Positions 38,868 to 49,404 of a stretch of DNA of 64,000 nucleotides are shown in pieces. The DNA lies in the NCBI GenBank assembly GCA_902620425.1, contig CACNHX010000001.1, positions 350,903 to 414,902 on the forward strand. The letters are read 5' to 3'. This DNA comes from an uncultured Alphaproteobacteria bacterium. GTDB lineage: Bacteria; Pseudomonadota; Alphaproteobacteria; HIMB59; GCA-002718135. Made by a program: the position numbers and the translations under genes. Within the stretch, counting starts at the first letter, position 1; every line of letters begins with the position of its first letter. Under the pieces are notes generated by a model. It did no database searches, was not told the DNA's origin, and saw only the letters and a program-made list of their open reading frames with translations.

Positions 38868-39866
38868 ATGCTTAAAGCTCCTAAATTTTGGTATAAAAAA
38901 AATGACACATACTTATCAAATTCCTTATATCCACTCTCATTACTATTTAGATTTGGAACTAAAATAAGAAATTTTGTTAGTAGAAAAACATCTTCTGGAA
39001 TTCCTGTAATTTGTATTGGGAATATAGTGGTGGGGGGAGCAGGTAAAACACCCGTTGCTTTAAAAATTGGAAATTTATTAAAGCTTAATGGATATAATCC
39101 TCACTTTGTTTCAAAAGGTTATGGTGGTGTTGAAAGATCTAATGTTCTTGTTGAAGAGTGGCACTCAGCAAAAAGTGTTGGAGATGAATCTTTGTTGCTT
39201 GCTGAAGTTGCTCCAACTTGGATTGGACAGGATAGAAATAAATCCTTTATTTTAGCTAAAGAAAAAGGTGCAGACTGTATAATTATGGATGATGGTTTTC
39301 AAAACCCAACTCTACAAAAAGATTTTTCAATAATTGTAATTAATGGAGAACAGGGTTTTGGAAATAAGCGAGTAATTCCATCTGGTCCTCTGAGAGAGAG
39401 TATTTCAAGAGGTATTTCCAGAGCAAATCTTGTCATCGTAATTGGAGAAATATCACAAGATGTAAAAGCTAAAATTCCTAGCACTGTTCCTATTATTCAT
39501 GCAAAATTTCAAATAAGTACAGATAATAAAATATATAAAAATCAAAAAGTAACAGCTTTTGCAGGTATTGCTTACCCTGAAAAATTTTATAATTCGCTTT
39601 CTGAACAAGGTGCTATTTTAGAAAAAAAAATTAGCTATCCTGATCATCATATATTTGATGAGAATGATATGTTAAATCTTGCAGAAAATGCTAACCTTAC
39701 AAAATCTATATTAGTTACTACAAAAAAAGATTTTGTAAGAATTCCAAAATCATATCGATCCTTAGTCAGCACTCTAAATGGTGAAATCGAATTTGAAGAT
39801 GAAATTTTACTTAAAGAGATTTTGAGCAATATACTAGAAAATAAAATTAATGATTTAGTATTATGA
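38868..39866 (+). CDS. lpxK: Tetraacyldisaccharide 4'-kinase
   Basis: IGNIVVGGAGKTPVALKI Walker A, DDGFQNPTLQKDFSIIVINGEQGFGNKRVIPSGPLRE; start at ATG 38868 (MLKAPKFWYKK) rather than the overlapping track start. Confidence 0.94.
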   Translation: MLKAPKFWYKKNDTYLSNSLYPLSLLFRFGTKIRNFVSRKTSSGIPVICIGNIVVGGAGKTPVALKIGNLLKLNGYNPHFVSKGYGGVERSNVLVEEWHSAKSVGDESLLLAEVAPTWIGQDRNKSFILAKEKGADCIIMDDGFQNPTLQKDFSIIVINGEQGFGNKRVIPSGPLRESISRGISRANLVIVIGEISQDVKAKIPSTVPIIHAKFQISTDNKIYKNQKVTAFAGIAYPEKFYNSLSEQGAILEKKISYPDHHIFDENDMLNLAENANLTKSILVTTKKDFVRIPKSYRSLVSTLNGEIEFEDEILLKEILSNILENKINDLVL

Positions 39867-40726
39867 AATACGTATTTTATTTTTTGCAGTATATCGGTTT
39901 CATTTTTATTTATTTTTTATATAAAATTTTACCACTAAATTTATCTGTAAAGTTTTCATCTTTTCTATTTAGATTTTTTGGTAAATTTTCAGGAGCGAAT
40001 AAAACTGCCATTAATAATTGTAAACATGTTTTTCCAAATCTTAAAGATGAAGAAATAAAAAATATTATTAAAAAGAGTTGGAATAATTTAGGAATAACAA
40101 TTTGTGAACTTTTGAGAATTAATGATATTTTCAATAAAAATAAAATTAAATATAACAAAATAGAGAATATTGAAGATTTTATCAAAAATAATAAACAAGC
40201 AATTTTTATCAGTATTCATCAATCTAATTGGGAAGTTTTAGTGCCAAGTCTAGATAGAATTGGAATTAATATTGTTGGTATTTATAGGCATATAAATAAT
40301 AATTTTATAGATAAACTAATACTAAATATTAGACAAAATTCACTTGTCTCTAAAAATAGTTTTTACACTCCCAAGGGAAAGAAAAGTGCTAAAGATATTT
40401 TAGATGCAATAAATAATTCTTTATCAATTGTATTATTGATAGACCAAAAAGATTCCTCAGGAGAAGAAGTGATGTTTTTTAACAAAAAAGTTAAGACACA
40501 AACGGGTTTTTTAAAAATAGCTAGAAAATATAATTTACCAATAATTCCAATACAAAATAAGAGAATTAATGATGGAAATATTGAACTGACATTTTTAGAA
40601 CCATTTTATCACAATAATTTAGAAGTAAATGATACTCAGATGATGGAAAAAATTCATAATAAGATTGAAGAGTGGATCAAAGCAGAACCAACTCAATGGT
40701 TCTGGCAACATAAAAGATTTAGTTAA
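39863..40726 (+). CDS. Lipid A biosynthesis lauroyl acyltransferase (LpxL/HtrB family)
   Basis: ISIHQSNWEVLVPSLDRIG HX4-type motif; adjacent lpxK. Confidence 0.87.
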   Translation: MKYVFYFLQYIGFIFIYFLYKILPLNLSVKFSSFLFRFFGKFSGANKTAINNCKHVFPNLKDEEIKNIIKKSWNNLGITICELLRINDIFNKNKIKYNKIENIEDFIKNNKQAIFISIHQSNWEVLVPSLDRIGINIVGIYRHINNNFIDKLILNIRQNSLVSKNSFYTPKGKKSAKDILDAINNSLSIVLLIDQKDSSGEEVMFFNKKVKTQTGFLKIARKYNLPIIPIQNKRINDGNIELTFLEPFYHNNLEVNDTQMMEKIHNKIEEWIKAEPTQWFWQHKRFS

Positions 40727-42050
40727 TTTTTTTTACCTTAATATCAATTGTTCCATCAATAAGCTTAACAGATAACTGATCATTAGTAGCAATTTTTTTT
40801 GTAGTCTTAACAATTTTCTTTTTATTCATCAAAATAGCGTATCCCTTTTTAAGATTTGAAGAGATAGAATTTGAATAAAGAAGTCTCATATTTGCTTTGT
40901 ATTTTGCAAGATTAACTTTGTAGTTATTAGCAATATTTAAATGTAGATTTTTTGAAAGATTATTTATCTTTGTTTTTGTTAAGTTAACTAAAGAATCTGG
41001 AGAAATTACAGATTTACCTAAATTTATGAATTTTAATTTAGAAATGCTAAATTTGTTTTCAATTGATAAAGTTAAATTTTTATAATCATCTAAAAGCTTT
41101 TCCTTGTAATTATTAACTATTAAGCTTGGTGATTTAAGAAACTTATTTAAATATTCGTAATTTTCCTTTTTGGACTGAATTTGTGAATTAACCTTTGTGT
41201 TTAATCTTAGTTGTAAATTTTTAATTTTTTCTATTAGTTCAAATCTAACTGGGGTAGCTTTTTCAGCTGCCGCAGTTGGTGTAGACGCTCTTAAATCTGA
41301 TACTAAATCAATAATTGTTGTATCTGTTTCATGACCTATTGCTGAAATAATTGGTATTTTTGAATCAAAAACACTTGTTGCAAGATTTTCATCATTAAAT
41401 GCCATTAAATCTTCCGTACTTCCTCCACCTCTAGCAACAATAAGAATATCTGGTTTGCCTAATTTAAGTTTATTGAAACCTTCGATAGCATTTATAATGC
41501 TATATGCTGCGTCAACACCTTGTACAGAAACAGGCCATATATCTAAAGGCATTGGAAAACGATCATTCACTCTATTAATTATATCATATATTACAGAACC
41601 AGTGGGAGATGTAATTATACCTAATCTCTCAGGCAAAAAAGGTAATGGAATTTTTTTATCTTCATCAAAATAGCCTTTTTTTTGAAGTCTTTTTTTTCTT
41701 TCTTCAATGATTTTTAAAAGTGCTCCCTCTCCTGCAATTTCAATTTTATCAATATCTATCTGGTAAGTAGTTTTATAGCGAGACCAAGTAGTGATTCTCC
41801 CAGTTGCAATTATTTCTAGTCCTATTTCCGGATTTATATCTAAATATTTTTTTTTCTGATCCCAAATAACTCCACTTAAAATTGAATCTTCGTCTTTAAG
41901 TGTTAGATAAATTTGCCCTCTTGTTGCGGTTTTTACCTCAGAAATTTCTCCTTTAATTCTTACATAATTAAAATTGGACTCAATTACTTCTTTAAATGCT
42001 TGATTAAATTCTGAAACTTCAAATTCTGGTATATTAATTTTATCTATCAT
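40719..42050 (-). CDS. xseA: Exodeoxyribonuclease VII large subunit
   Basis: VRIKGEISEVKTATRGQIYLTLKDEDS, GIITSPTGSVIYDI, VARGGGSTEDLMAFNDE, SAIGHETDTTI. Confidence 0.96.
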   Translation of the reverse strand: MIDKINIPEFEVSEFNQAFKEVIESNFNYVRIKGEISEVKTATRGQIYLTLKDEDSILSGVIWDQKKKYLDINPEIGLEIIATGRITTWSRYKTTYQIDIDKIEIAGEGALLKIIEERKKRLQKKGYFDEDKKIPLPFLPERLGIITSPTGSVIYDIINRVNDRFPMPLDIWPVSVQGVDAAYSIINAIEGFNKLKLGKPDILIVARGGGSTEDLMAFNDENLATSVFDSKIPIISAIGHETDTTIIDLVSDLRASTPTAAAEKATPVRFELIEKIKNLQLRLNTKVNSQIQSKKENYEYLNKFLKSPSLIVNNYKEKLLDDYKNLTLSIENKFSISKLKFINLGKSVISPDSLVNLTKTKINNLSKNLHLNIANNYKVNLAKYKANMRLLYSNSISSNLKKGYAILMNKKKIVKTTKKIATNDQLSVKLIDGTIDIKVKKIN

Positions 42051-42507
42051 GCTTATTTTTAAAAAATTTTTTTAATAAATTACTACATTCTTTTTCCATA
42101 ATGCCACCATAAATAGTTGGCATAAATATATTTTCTCTTTGAAAAGCAACTCGGAGTTTTTCAATTCCTCCATTTTTTTCATCATACGCCCCAAAATATA
42201 GATCTTTAATATGTACTTCACTTATTGCGCTAGCACACATTGTGCATGGTTCCAAGGTAACAAATAATGTCATATTTTCTAAATATTTAAGTTTTAGTCT
42301 TTCACACGTTTCTTGAATAAGATTTAATTCACAATGTTTGATAGCATTTTTATTTTTATTTACTGTGTTGTAGCTTCTAGCTACAATCTTCTTCGTTTTA
42401 TTATCAACAAGTATTCCTCCGACTGGAACTTCATTTAAATTATAAGCTTTATCTGCTTCAATAATTGCTTCTTTCATAAAAAAATCAACGTTCATTCTGG
42501 AACACAC
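42040..42507 (-). CDS. tadA: tRNA-specific adenosine deaminase
   Basis: KHCELNLIQ and LFVTLEPCTMCASAI zinc motifs; start may be the internal ATG at 42495. Confidence 0.9.
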   Translation of the reverse strand: MCSRMNVDFFMKEAIIEADKAYNLNEVPVGGILVDNKTKKIVARSYNTVNKNKNAIKHCELNLIQETCERLKLKYLENMTLFVTLEPCTMCASAISEVHIKDLYFGAYDEKNGGIEKLRVAFQRENIFMPTIYGGIMEKECSNLLKKFFKNKHDR

Positions 42508-42535
42508 TTATGTTGTACATTATAATTGAATTATA

Positions 42536-43234
42536 ATGAAAAAACCAATTATTGGAATAACTCTTGATAGCGAAAAAAAGAAAACATACTCAAAATTTCC
42601 ATGGTATGCATTGAGGGAAAATTACTTAACTTCCTTAACAAAATTTAATGCTATTCCTTTTCCTCTTTTACATGAAAAAAAATATATTGGTGATTTTTGT
42701 GATTTAATTGATGGTCTAATTATTACTGGAGGTGATTTTGATATTAATCCTAAATTATATAAAACAAGTAATACTCAATCTAAAAATATAAAAAATAAGA
42801 GAACAAATTTTGAATTAAATATTTTCAATAATTTTTTTAAATATAACAAACCTATATTGGGAATTTGTGGTGGTGCGCAACTTATCAATGTTGCATGTGG
42901 TGGAACATTAATACAAGATTTAAAAAGAGATCCGATAAACCATGAACAAGTAAATCCAAGAAATCAAACTAGTCACAGTGTTAATATTTTAAAAAAAACT
43001 CAATTATATAAAATATGTGGGACTCAAAAAATAAAAGTTAATAGTGCACATCATCAGTCAGTAAAAAAAATTGGTAAAGACCTTAATGTTTCATGTGCAG
43101 CCAATGATGGTGTTATTGAAGGAATAGAGCACAAAAAACATAAATGGTGTATTGGCTTGCAATGGCACCCTGAATTTTTAATTACAAAATCTGATATAAA
43201 AATAATAAAAAATTTTATTAATGAAGCAAAGTGA
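42536..43234 (+). CDS. Gamma-glutamyl-gamma-aminobutyrate hydrolase family (class I GATase)
   Basis: ILGICGGAQLINVACGGTL, NSAHHQSV, IGLQWHPEFL. Confidence 0.88.
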   Translation: MKKPIIGITLDSEKKKTYSKFPWYALRENYLTSLTKFNAIPFPLLHEKKYIGDFCDLIDGLIITGGDFDINPKLYKTSNTQSKNIKNKRTNFELNIFNNFFKYNKPILGICGGAQLINVACGGTLIQDLKRDPINHEQVNPRNQTSHSVNILKKTQLYKICGTQKIKVNSAHHQSVKKIGKDLNVSCAANDGVIEGIEHKKHKWCIGLQWHPEFLITKSDIKIIKNFINEAK

Positions 43235-43923
43235 ATATTAGAATTTCAAAATATCTATCAAGTGCTGGAATTTGTTCACGAAGAGATGCAGAAAAATTAA
43301 TTATTGAAAAGAAAATTAAAATTAATAATGAAATATGTGCTCACCCAAGTCATAAAGTAAGTAATTTAGATATTATTAAAGTTAATAATAAAATTGTTAA
43401 AAAAATAAATAAAGTTGAAGTATGGAAGTTATACAAACCAATTAAATATATTTGTAGTACAAAAGATAATTTAGGTAGGAAAAAAATTTTTGATTTATTA
43501 CCAAAAAATATTGGTCAATTGATATGTGTAGGAAGATTAGATTATATGAGTGAAGGGTTGATCTTGCTTACTAATAATGGTGATTATTCAAGATATTTAG
43601 AACATCCATCTTCAAACGTTGAGCGGATCTATAGAGTTTGTATAAATAGCAAAGTACAAAATATTGATCTGCAAAAAATTAATAAAGGCATTACAATTAA
43701 GGAAATTAGTTATAGAAAAATTAAAGTTACCTTTGAAAAAAAATTAAAAAATCAGAGTTGGTTAATTTTTAAACTAAAAGAAGGAAAAAATAGAGAGATT
43801 AGAAATATTTGTAATTATTTTTCATGGAATATAGTTAAGTTAATAAGAATAGGATATGGCCCTTACAAGCTTGGTAAGCTTAAAGAGGGGCAATTTCAAA
43901 AATTAAATACAATTATAAAATGA
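43231..43923 (+). CDS. 23S rRNA pseudouridine synthase (RluB/RsuA family)
   Basis: S4 domain start RISKYLSSAGICSRRDAEKLI, CVGRLDYMSEGLILLTNNGD, GKNREIRNIC; GTG start. Confidence 0.92.
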   Translation: MNIRISKYLSSAGICSRRDAEKLIIEKKIKINNEICAHPSHKVSNLDIIKVNNKIVKKINKVEVWKLYKPIKYICSTKDNLGRKKIFDLLPKNIGQLICVGRLDYMSEGLILLTNNGDYSRYLEHPSSNVERIYRVCINSKVQNIDLQKINKGITIKEISYRKIKVTFEKKLKNQSWLIFKLKEGKNREIRNICNYFSWNIVKLIRIGYGPYKLGKLKEGQFQKLNTIIK

Positions 43924-44480
43924 TAAGGATTACTGGAGGAAAGTTTAAACAAAAAAAATTAGCTAGTATTAATGATTTTGTAAGACCAACTTCTTCTCTA
44001 AAAAGAGAAGCTTTTTTTTCAGTTATTGAAAGTTATGCAATCAAAAATTCAATTGAATTATATAAAAATAAAATTTTTTTAGATCTTTTCGCAGGTATTG
44101 GCACAATGGGTTTAGAAGCAATTTCTAGAGGCATGAGTGAAGTAATTTTTTTTGAAAATAATATTGAGGTTATTAATATTTTAAGAACAAATTGTTTAGA
44201 TATTTGTAAAAATAATCAATTTAAAATTTATGAAGAAGACCTTATTAATTCTAAATTAGAAATAGAATTTCAAAATATTTCAGTTGTTTATATTGATCCA
44301 CCATATGCAAAGTATAATTTAACAAAGTTTTTAGAAAAATTATCAAATAAAATTAAAGATACTACTTTGATTGGTTTGGAGACGAGTGAGAGAGATGATA
44401 TTGTAATTCCAGAAAATTTGAATCTACTTCAAAAAAAGACTTACGGTAAAACAATAATTTATTTTTTAAAATTATCTTAA
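43920..44480 (+). CDS. rsmD: 16S rRNA (guanine966-N2)-methyltransferase
   Basis: MIRITGGKFKQKKL, RPTSSLKREAFFSVIE, FLDLFAGIGTMGLEAISRG, YIDPPYAKY. Confidence 0.95.
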   Translation: MIRITGGKFKQKKLASINDFVRPTSSLKREAFFSVIESYAIKNSIELYKNKIFLDLFAGIGTMGLEAISRGMSEVIFFENNIEVINILRTNCLDICKNNQFKIYEEDLINSKLEIEFQNISVVYIDPPYAKYNLTKFLEKLSNKIKDTTLIGLETSERDDIVIPENLNLLQKKTYGKTIIYFLKLS

Positions 44481-45671
44481 ATAAGTTTTCGTTAGTTTTT
44501 TACCTTGTTCAACAGCAGGTTGATCAAAAGGATCTACATCTAAATACATACAAGAAGCAATTGTTTCTATAATACTAAAAGATAATAATTTACCTAAGTT
44601 TTGTTCATCTATTTTAGGAATATAAATTTCTCTAAAACTAAAATTATTTAATTTAAAAGTTTCGATGGTTGCACGCTGTTCAGCCTCCATTAAATCACCC
44701 ATTGTTTTATCTTTAAAATAGTCAATATCAGTACCTTGAAACATATCATTATTAATTTTTATGCCCTTATTTGAATGATCTGTAGTGATAAAGGTGAAAT
44801 ATTTATCTTTAGGTCCATCTAAATACAATTGTAATTGACTATGTTGATCAGTGGTCCCTACTGAATGAATTGCCGTAATACCTTTATTATTTTTTCCAAT
44901 ACTTTCTGCCCAAAGTTGAAGATACCATTTTCCAAAAAAATAAAGTGAATCAGAATATGTCATTAAAACATTATTAGTAAATTTTACATTTTCTTTTTGA
45001 GTTAAATATCTTCCAAGATCATAAGGTCTGTAGTTATCAATATTATTAATTACTTCAGATGCTCCACCAAAAAGTGCGTCTATATTTAATCCAGAAATGA
45101 TTGCAGGAACTATACCTACATTAGTAAATATAGAGTATCTGCCTCCAACATCTTTATGATGCTCTAATAGTAAACAATTATTATATTTTGCAATTTTAAA
45201 AAGTGGTGATTCTTTAAATTCAGTTATAATTAGAGTATTTGAAAAAAAATCTTCAACTTTGTTAGCTTCCATTGCCTTTTGATAGAGACATGAAAATTGA
45301 GATAATGTCTCTGGTGTAGTACCCGATTTTGAAATAACCAAAAAGCCAGTTAGCTCAAAATTAATATTTTGAAAATTTTTTTCAAAATTAATAGGATCAA
45401 CATTATCATAAAATTCTAAAATAATTTTATTATTGGAAATAATATTATTTAATGCTCTAGCTCCTAAATTTGAACCTCCTGTACCAAATACAATTATTTT
45501 TTCCTTTTTCTCTTTAAATTGTTTTGAAATTTTTATGGTTTCTTCTAATAAATTTTTATCTGAAATAATATTCAGAGAAGGAAGTTTTTCTATTAAATTA
45601 GTTATACTTTGATCAGTATCTTTATTTTGAGTGATTTTGTCAAAATTTGAATTAAAGTATTTTATTTCCAT
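44472..45671 (-). CDS. pgi: Glucose-6-phosphate isomerase
   Basis: VFGTGGSNLGARAL, ISKSGTTPETLSQF, DPFDQPAVEQGKKL. Confidence 0.92.
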   Translation of the reverse strand: MEIKYFNSNFDKITQNKDTDQSITNLIEKLPSLNIISDKNLLEETIKISKQFKEKKEKIIVFGTGGSNLGARALNNIISNNKIILEFYDNVDPINFEKNFQNINFELTGFLVISKSGTTPETLSQFSCLYQKAMEANKVEDFFSNTLIITEFKESPLFKIAKYNNCLLLEHHKDVGGRYSIFTNVGIVPAIISGLNIDALFGGASEVINNIDNYRPYDLGRYLTQKENVKFTNNVLMTYSDSLYFFGKWYLQLWAESIGKNNKGITAIHSVGTTDQHSQLQLYLDGPKDKYFTFITTDHSNKGIKINNDMFQGTDIDYFKDKTMGDLMEAEQRATIETFKLNNFSFREIYIPKIDEQNLGKLLSFSIIETIASCMYLDVDPFDQPAVEQGKKLTKTYLR

Positions 45672-45679
45672 TTATAAAA

Positions 45680-46180
45680 TTAAAAGAAGAAAAATCTTTT
45701 TTTCTTTTTAGGTTCACCTTCTTCGTCATCTTCATTTTCTTCTTTACTGTTGAAAAAGAAAAATCTTTTCTTCTTTTTTGGCTCTACTATATTTTCACTT
45801 TCAACATCTGTATTATCTTGGCTTATTTCATCTTCTAAGTTTCCATCAAGATCTTCCCTGATACTATTATCTACTTGATCTGCTTCAGTTTCTTTTAAAA
45901 TATTGTCGATAACGGAATTTTCAGAAGGCGTTTCATCACTTTCTTCATCCAGGCCGAAAAGAATTTCTTTGGCAAGCTCGCTATCTGTATCATCAATATC
46001 TTTTGATTTAATTTGATCTGGTGGTAGTAAATTAAAATTTGGCGGAATTACTAATGGAGGATTTTCAACTACATTATATTCATCTATTACTTTTCTTTCT
46101 ACGCCGGCACTACTTCTTATAGTATTACAAGAAGATAGAAAAATTGAGGAAATGATTATTACAAAAATAACTTTTTTCAT
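45680..46180 (-). CDS. DUF3035/BamF-like lipoprotein with repeated Lys-Arg-Phe tail
   Basis: Lipobox LSSC; YNVVENPPLVIPPNFNLLPP DUF3035-like; KKKKRFFFF occurs twice at the C-terminus. Confidence 0.75.
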   Translation of the reverse strand: MKKVIFVIIISSIFLSSCNTIRSSAGVERKVIDEYNVVENPPLVIPPNFNLLPPDQIKSKDIDDTDSELAKEILFGLDEESDETPSENSVIDNILKETEADQVDNSIREDLDGNLEDEISQDNTDVESENIVEPKKKKRFFFFNSKEENEDDEEGEPKKKKRFFFF

Positions 46181-46629
46181 TTTACTGTTTTTGATTTTAT
46201 AAAAAAACTTATTATTAACATGATAATTCCAATTGTAATATAGATATCTGCTAGATTAAATGCTGGCCAATAAAAATTTTCATAATGTAGTAAGATAAAA
46301 TCAACAACATAACTATTTATCAATCTATCAATTATATTTGATAATGCGCCAATAATTACAAAAAAATAAGCCAGTTTTTCAAGTTGTTTATCTGATTTAA
46401 TAAATAAATAAAAAATTAATATAACAACTATCAATGCTATAAATATTAGTATCCAATGAGAAACATAACCAGAGAATAAACCAAAAGAAACACCAAAGTT
46501 CTGAACATAAACTAAATCTAAATATTCATTGATTTTTATTGATTGATTTAAAAACAAATTATCTTGAATTAAATACTTAGTTAGAAGATCAAAAAAAATT
46601 AATGATACTAGTATAGCTATCTTTATCAC
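46177..46629 (-). CDS. lspA: Lipoprotein signal peptidase
   Basis: VYVQNFGVSFGLFSG, GALSNIIDRLINSYVVDFI, FNLADIYITIG. Confidence 0.94.
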   Translation of the reverse strand: MIKIAILVSLIFFDLLTKYLIQDNLFLNQSIKINEYLDLVYVQNFGVSFGLFSGYVSHWILIFIALIVVILIFYLFIKSDKQLEKLAYFFVIIGALSNIIDRLINSYVVDFILLHYENFYWPAFNLADIYITIGIIMLIISFFIKSKTVK

Positions 46630-49404
46630 TTAACTTATTGCATCATTACAACGATTGCAAATTTCATTTTTCACTAATTCTTTTTCATATTTCCAGCATC
46701 TTTGACATTTTTGACCACTAACTTTTGATGCTTGTACCTTTACATTTTCAATTTCATCTATTGAAAAACCCTGGCTATTTTCATCAAGTACATAAAGTTT
46801 ATATGATGAGGTAATAGCAATTTCATCAAACATGACTTCATTAACTTTATCAAAATTTTCTTTTGAAATAAATATATCCAAATGAGCTTCTAAACTTGAA
46901 CGTATAATTTTTTCTTCTCTTATTTTTTCAATAGCTCCCGTAGAAACTTTTCTTATATTTTTAATCAAATTCCACTTTTCATTTAATTGATCATTTTGGT
47001 ATTCTTTTTTACAATTTAAGAAATCTTGAAGATGTATACTTTCAGTATTTCCCATAGCTTTCCATGCTTCTTCAGAAGTAAAAGAAATAGAAGGAGCAAA
47101 CCACCTAACTAAATGGTTAAAGATAATATTTAAAAGAGTTCTTGTAGATCGCCTTTTGATTGAATTTTTACTATCACAGTAGATGGTATCTTTTCTAATA
47201 TCAAAATAAAAGGCTGAAAGATCATTAGAACAAAAATTTAAAAGTGTAGTAAACATTAAATGAAAATTAAAAGTTTTTACACATTTTTGAATAATTTGAT
47301 CAACTTCCCACAATCTATGAAGAAGATATTGTTCTAATTCAGGAAACTCCTTCTCATCTATCGACTCTTCATTTTTAAAATTATTTAAATTGCCAATTAA
47401 AAAACGAAAGGTGTTTCTTATTCTTCTATAAGACTCTGCTTGGGATTGGAGAATAGCATTATCAAGTTTAAGATCATCGTAATAATCAGAAGCAACGACC
47501 CACAATCTTAAAATATCTACACCATATTTTTTTAATATATCATCTGGAGAAATAACGTTACCTAAGGATTTAGACATTTTTCGTCCTCTTCCATCAACAA
47601 CAAATCCGTGTGTTAGAACACTTTCGTATGGTGCTTTTCCTCTAGTGCCTGAAGATTCTAAAAGAGATGAATGAAACCATCCTCTATGTTGATCACTTCC
47701 TTCTAAATACATTGATGCAGGCCATTTCAAATCTTCTCTTTGTTCTAGACAAAAAGCATGTGTAGAACCACTATCAAACCATACTTCAACTACATCTTTT
47801 ACTTGTTCATAATCATTAATTGAATATTCATCCCCTAAAAATCTTTGTGGATCTTCAGTAAACCACGTATTGCTTCCTTCTTTTTCATATATGTCAGCTA
47901 TTCTATTGATAATATTTTTATCTCTTAAAGGTTGACCTGTTTTTTTACTTACAAATAATGGCAAAGGCACACCCCAAACTCTTTGTCTAGATACACACCA
48001 ATCTGGTCTAGTCTCAATCATTGATCTAAGCCTTGTTTGACCTTGAGGAGGATAGAAAATAGTTTCATCAATTGATTTAAGAGCAATGTCTCTTAAATTA
48101 TTTTTTTCCATAGAAATGAACCATTGTGGAGTATTTCTATAAATAAGAGGGGCTTTAGACCTCCATGAATGTGGGTAGCTATGACGAAGAGTGCCCTTAA
48201 ATAATAATTTTGAAAATTCTTCTAATTTATCTGCAATTTTATGATCTACTTTATAAATATGCTCGCCCTCAAAACCAACAGCATGTTGATTATATTTTCC
48301 ATCATCTTGAACTGTCTGGATAATATCAATGTTATTTTTTATACCTAAAACATAGTCGTCATCTCCGTGTCCAGGAGCTATATGCACAACTCCTGTTCCT
48401 TGTTCTAAGTTTACAAAATCCCCATGAAATGGTTTTACAATAAAATCGTATCCCAATTGTTTAAATGGATGTTCACATTCACAAGAAGATAAATTTTCTC
48501 CTTTAAATTCCTTTTTTATACTAAATTTTTTAATTCCAATTTCTTTAGTTACATTTTCTAAAAGTTCTGAAGCAAATATTAATTTATCATTTTTTTTGAC
48601 TAAACTATTTTCTTCTAATTCTTCAGCAACAATTAGTGAATAATCTAATTCTTTACCATAAGCCAAAGCTCTATTACCTGGAATAGTCCAAGGAGTTGTT
48701 GTCCAAATAACAATATTAGAATCAATTAAATCTTTATCGGTAGAATTTTTAATTAAAAATTTAACATAAATAGTGTTAGACGTATGATCTTCATATTCAA
48801 CTTCTGCATCAGCAAGAGCTGTCTTTTCTACAACGGACCAGAGAACTGGTTTTGCTCCTTTATACAAACTTTCATCAAGAAGAAATTTTCCAAGCTCTCG
48901 AACAATTTGTGCTTCTGCTTGATTTGACATTGTGAGGTAAGGATTTTCCCAATCACCTTCAACACCAAGTCGTCTAAATTCTTTTTTTTGTATATCGATC
49001 CATTTTTCTGCAAATTCTCTACACTCATTCCTAAATTGAACAGTTGGAACATCATCCTTGTTCTTTCCTTTTTTTCTATATTCTTCTTCTATTTTCCATT
49101 CAATTGGTAAGCCGTGACAATCCCATCCAGGAACATAAATTGAGTCTTTACCTGCCATTTGTTGTGTTCGCACAATAACGTCTTTTAGAATTTTATTAAG
49201 AGCAGTTCCCATATGAATATGTCCATTTGCGTATGGCGGACCATCATGAAGAACAAATTTTTCTCTACCTTTAGATTTGTCTCTTAGCTTTTTAAAAATA
49301 TTTTCTTTATCCCACTCCTCTAATATTGCAGGTTCTTTTGCTGGAAGGTTAGCTCTCATTTCAAAAGATGTTTTGGGAAGAAAAATTGTATCTTTATATT
49401 CCAT
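46630..49404 (-). CDS. ileS: Isoleucyl-tRNA synthetase
   Basis: DGPPYANGHIHMGTALNKILKD HIGH motif, GRKMSKSLGNVI KMSKS, C-terminal CQRCWKYEKELVKNEICNRC zinc motif. Confidence 0.98.
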   Translation of the reverse strand: MEYKDTIFLPKTSFEMRANLPAKEPAILEEWDKENIFKKLRDKSKGREKFVLHDGPPYANGHIHMGTALNKILKDVIVRTQQMAGKDSIYVPGWDCHGLPIEWKIEEEYRKKGKNKDDVPTVQFRNECREFAEKWIDIQKKEFRRLGVEGDWENPYLTMSNQAEAQIVRELGKFLLDESLYKGAKPVLWSVVEKTALADAEVEYEDHTSNTIYVKFLIKNSTDKDLIDSNIVIWTTTPWTIPGNRALAYGKELDYSLIVAEELEENSLVKKNDKLIFASELLENVTKEIGIKKFSIKKEFKGENLSSCECEHPFKQLGYDFIVKPFHGDFVNLEQGTGVVHIAPGHGDDDYVLGIKNNIDIIQTVQDDGKYNQHAVGFEGEHIYKVDHKIADKLEEFSKLLFKGTLRHSYPHSWRSKAPLIYRNTPQWFISMEKNNLRDIALKSIDETIFYPPQGQTRLRSMIETRPDWCVSRQRVWGVPLPLFVSKKTGQPLRDKNIINRIADIYEKEGSNTWFTEDPQRFLGDEYSINDYEQVKDVVEVWFDSGSTHAFCLEQREDLKWPASMYLEGSDQHRGWFHSSLLESSGTRGKAPYESVLTHGFVVDGRGRKMSKSLGNVISPDDILKKYGVDILRLWVVASDYYDDLKLDNAILQSQAESYRRIRNTFRFLIGNLNNFKNEESIDEKEFPELEQYLLHRLWEVDQIIQKCVKTFNFHLMFTTLLNFCSNDLSAFYFDIRKDTIYCDSKNSIKRRSTRTLLNIIFNHLVRWFAPSISFTSEEAWKAMGNTESIHLQDFLNCKKEYQNDQLNEKWNLIKNIRKVSTGAIEKIREEKIIRSSLEAHLDIFISKENFDKVNEVMFDEIAITSSYKLYVLDENSQGFSIDEIENVKVQASKVSGQKCQRCWKYEKELVKNEICNRCNDAIS

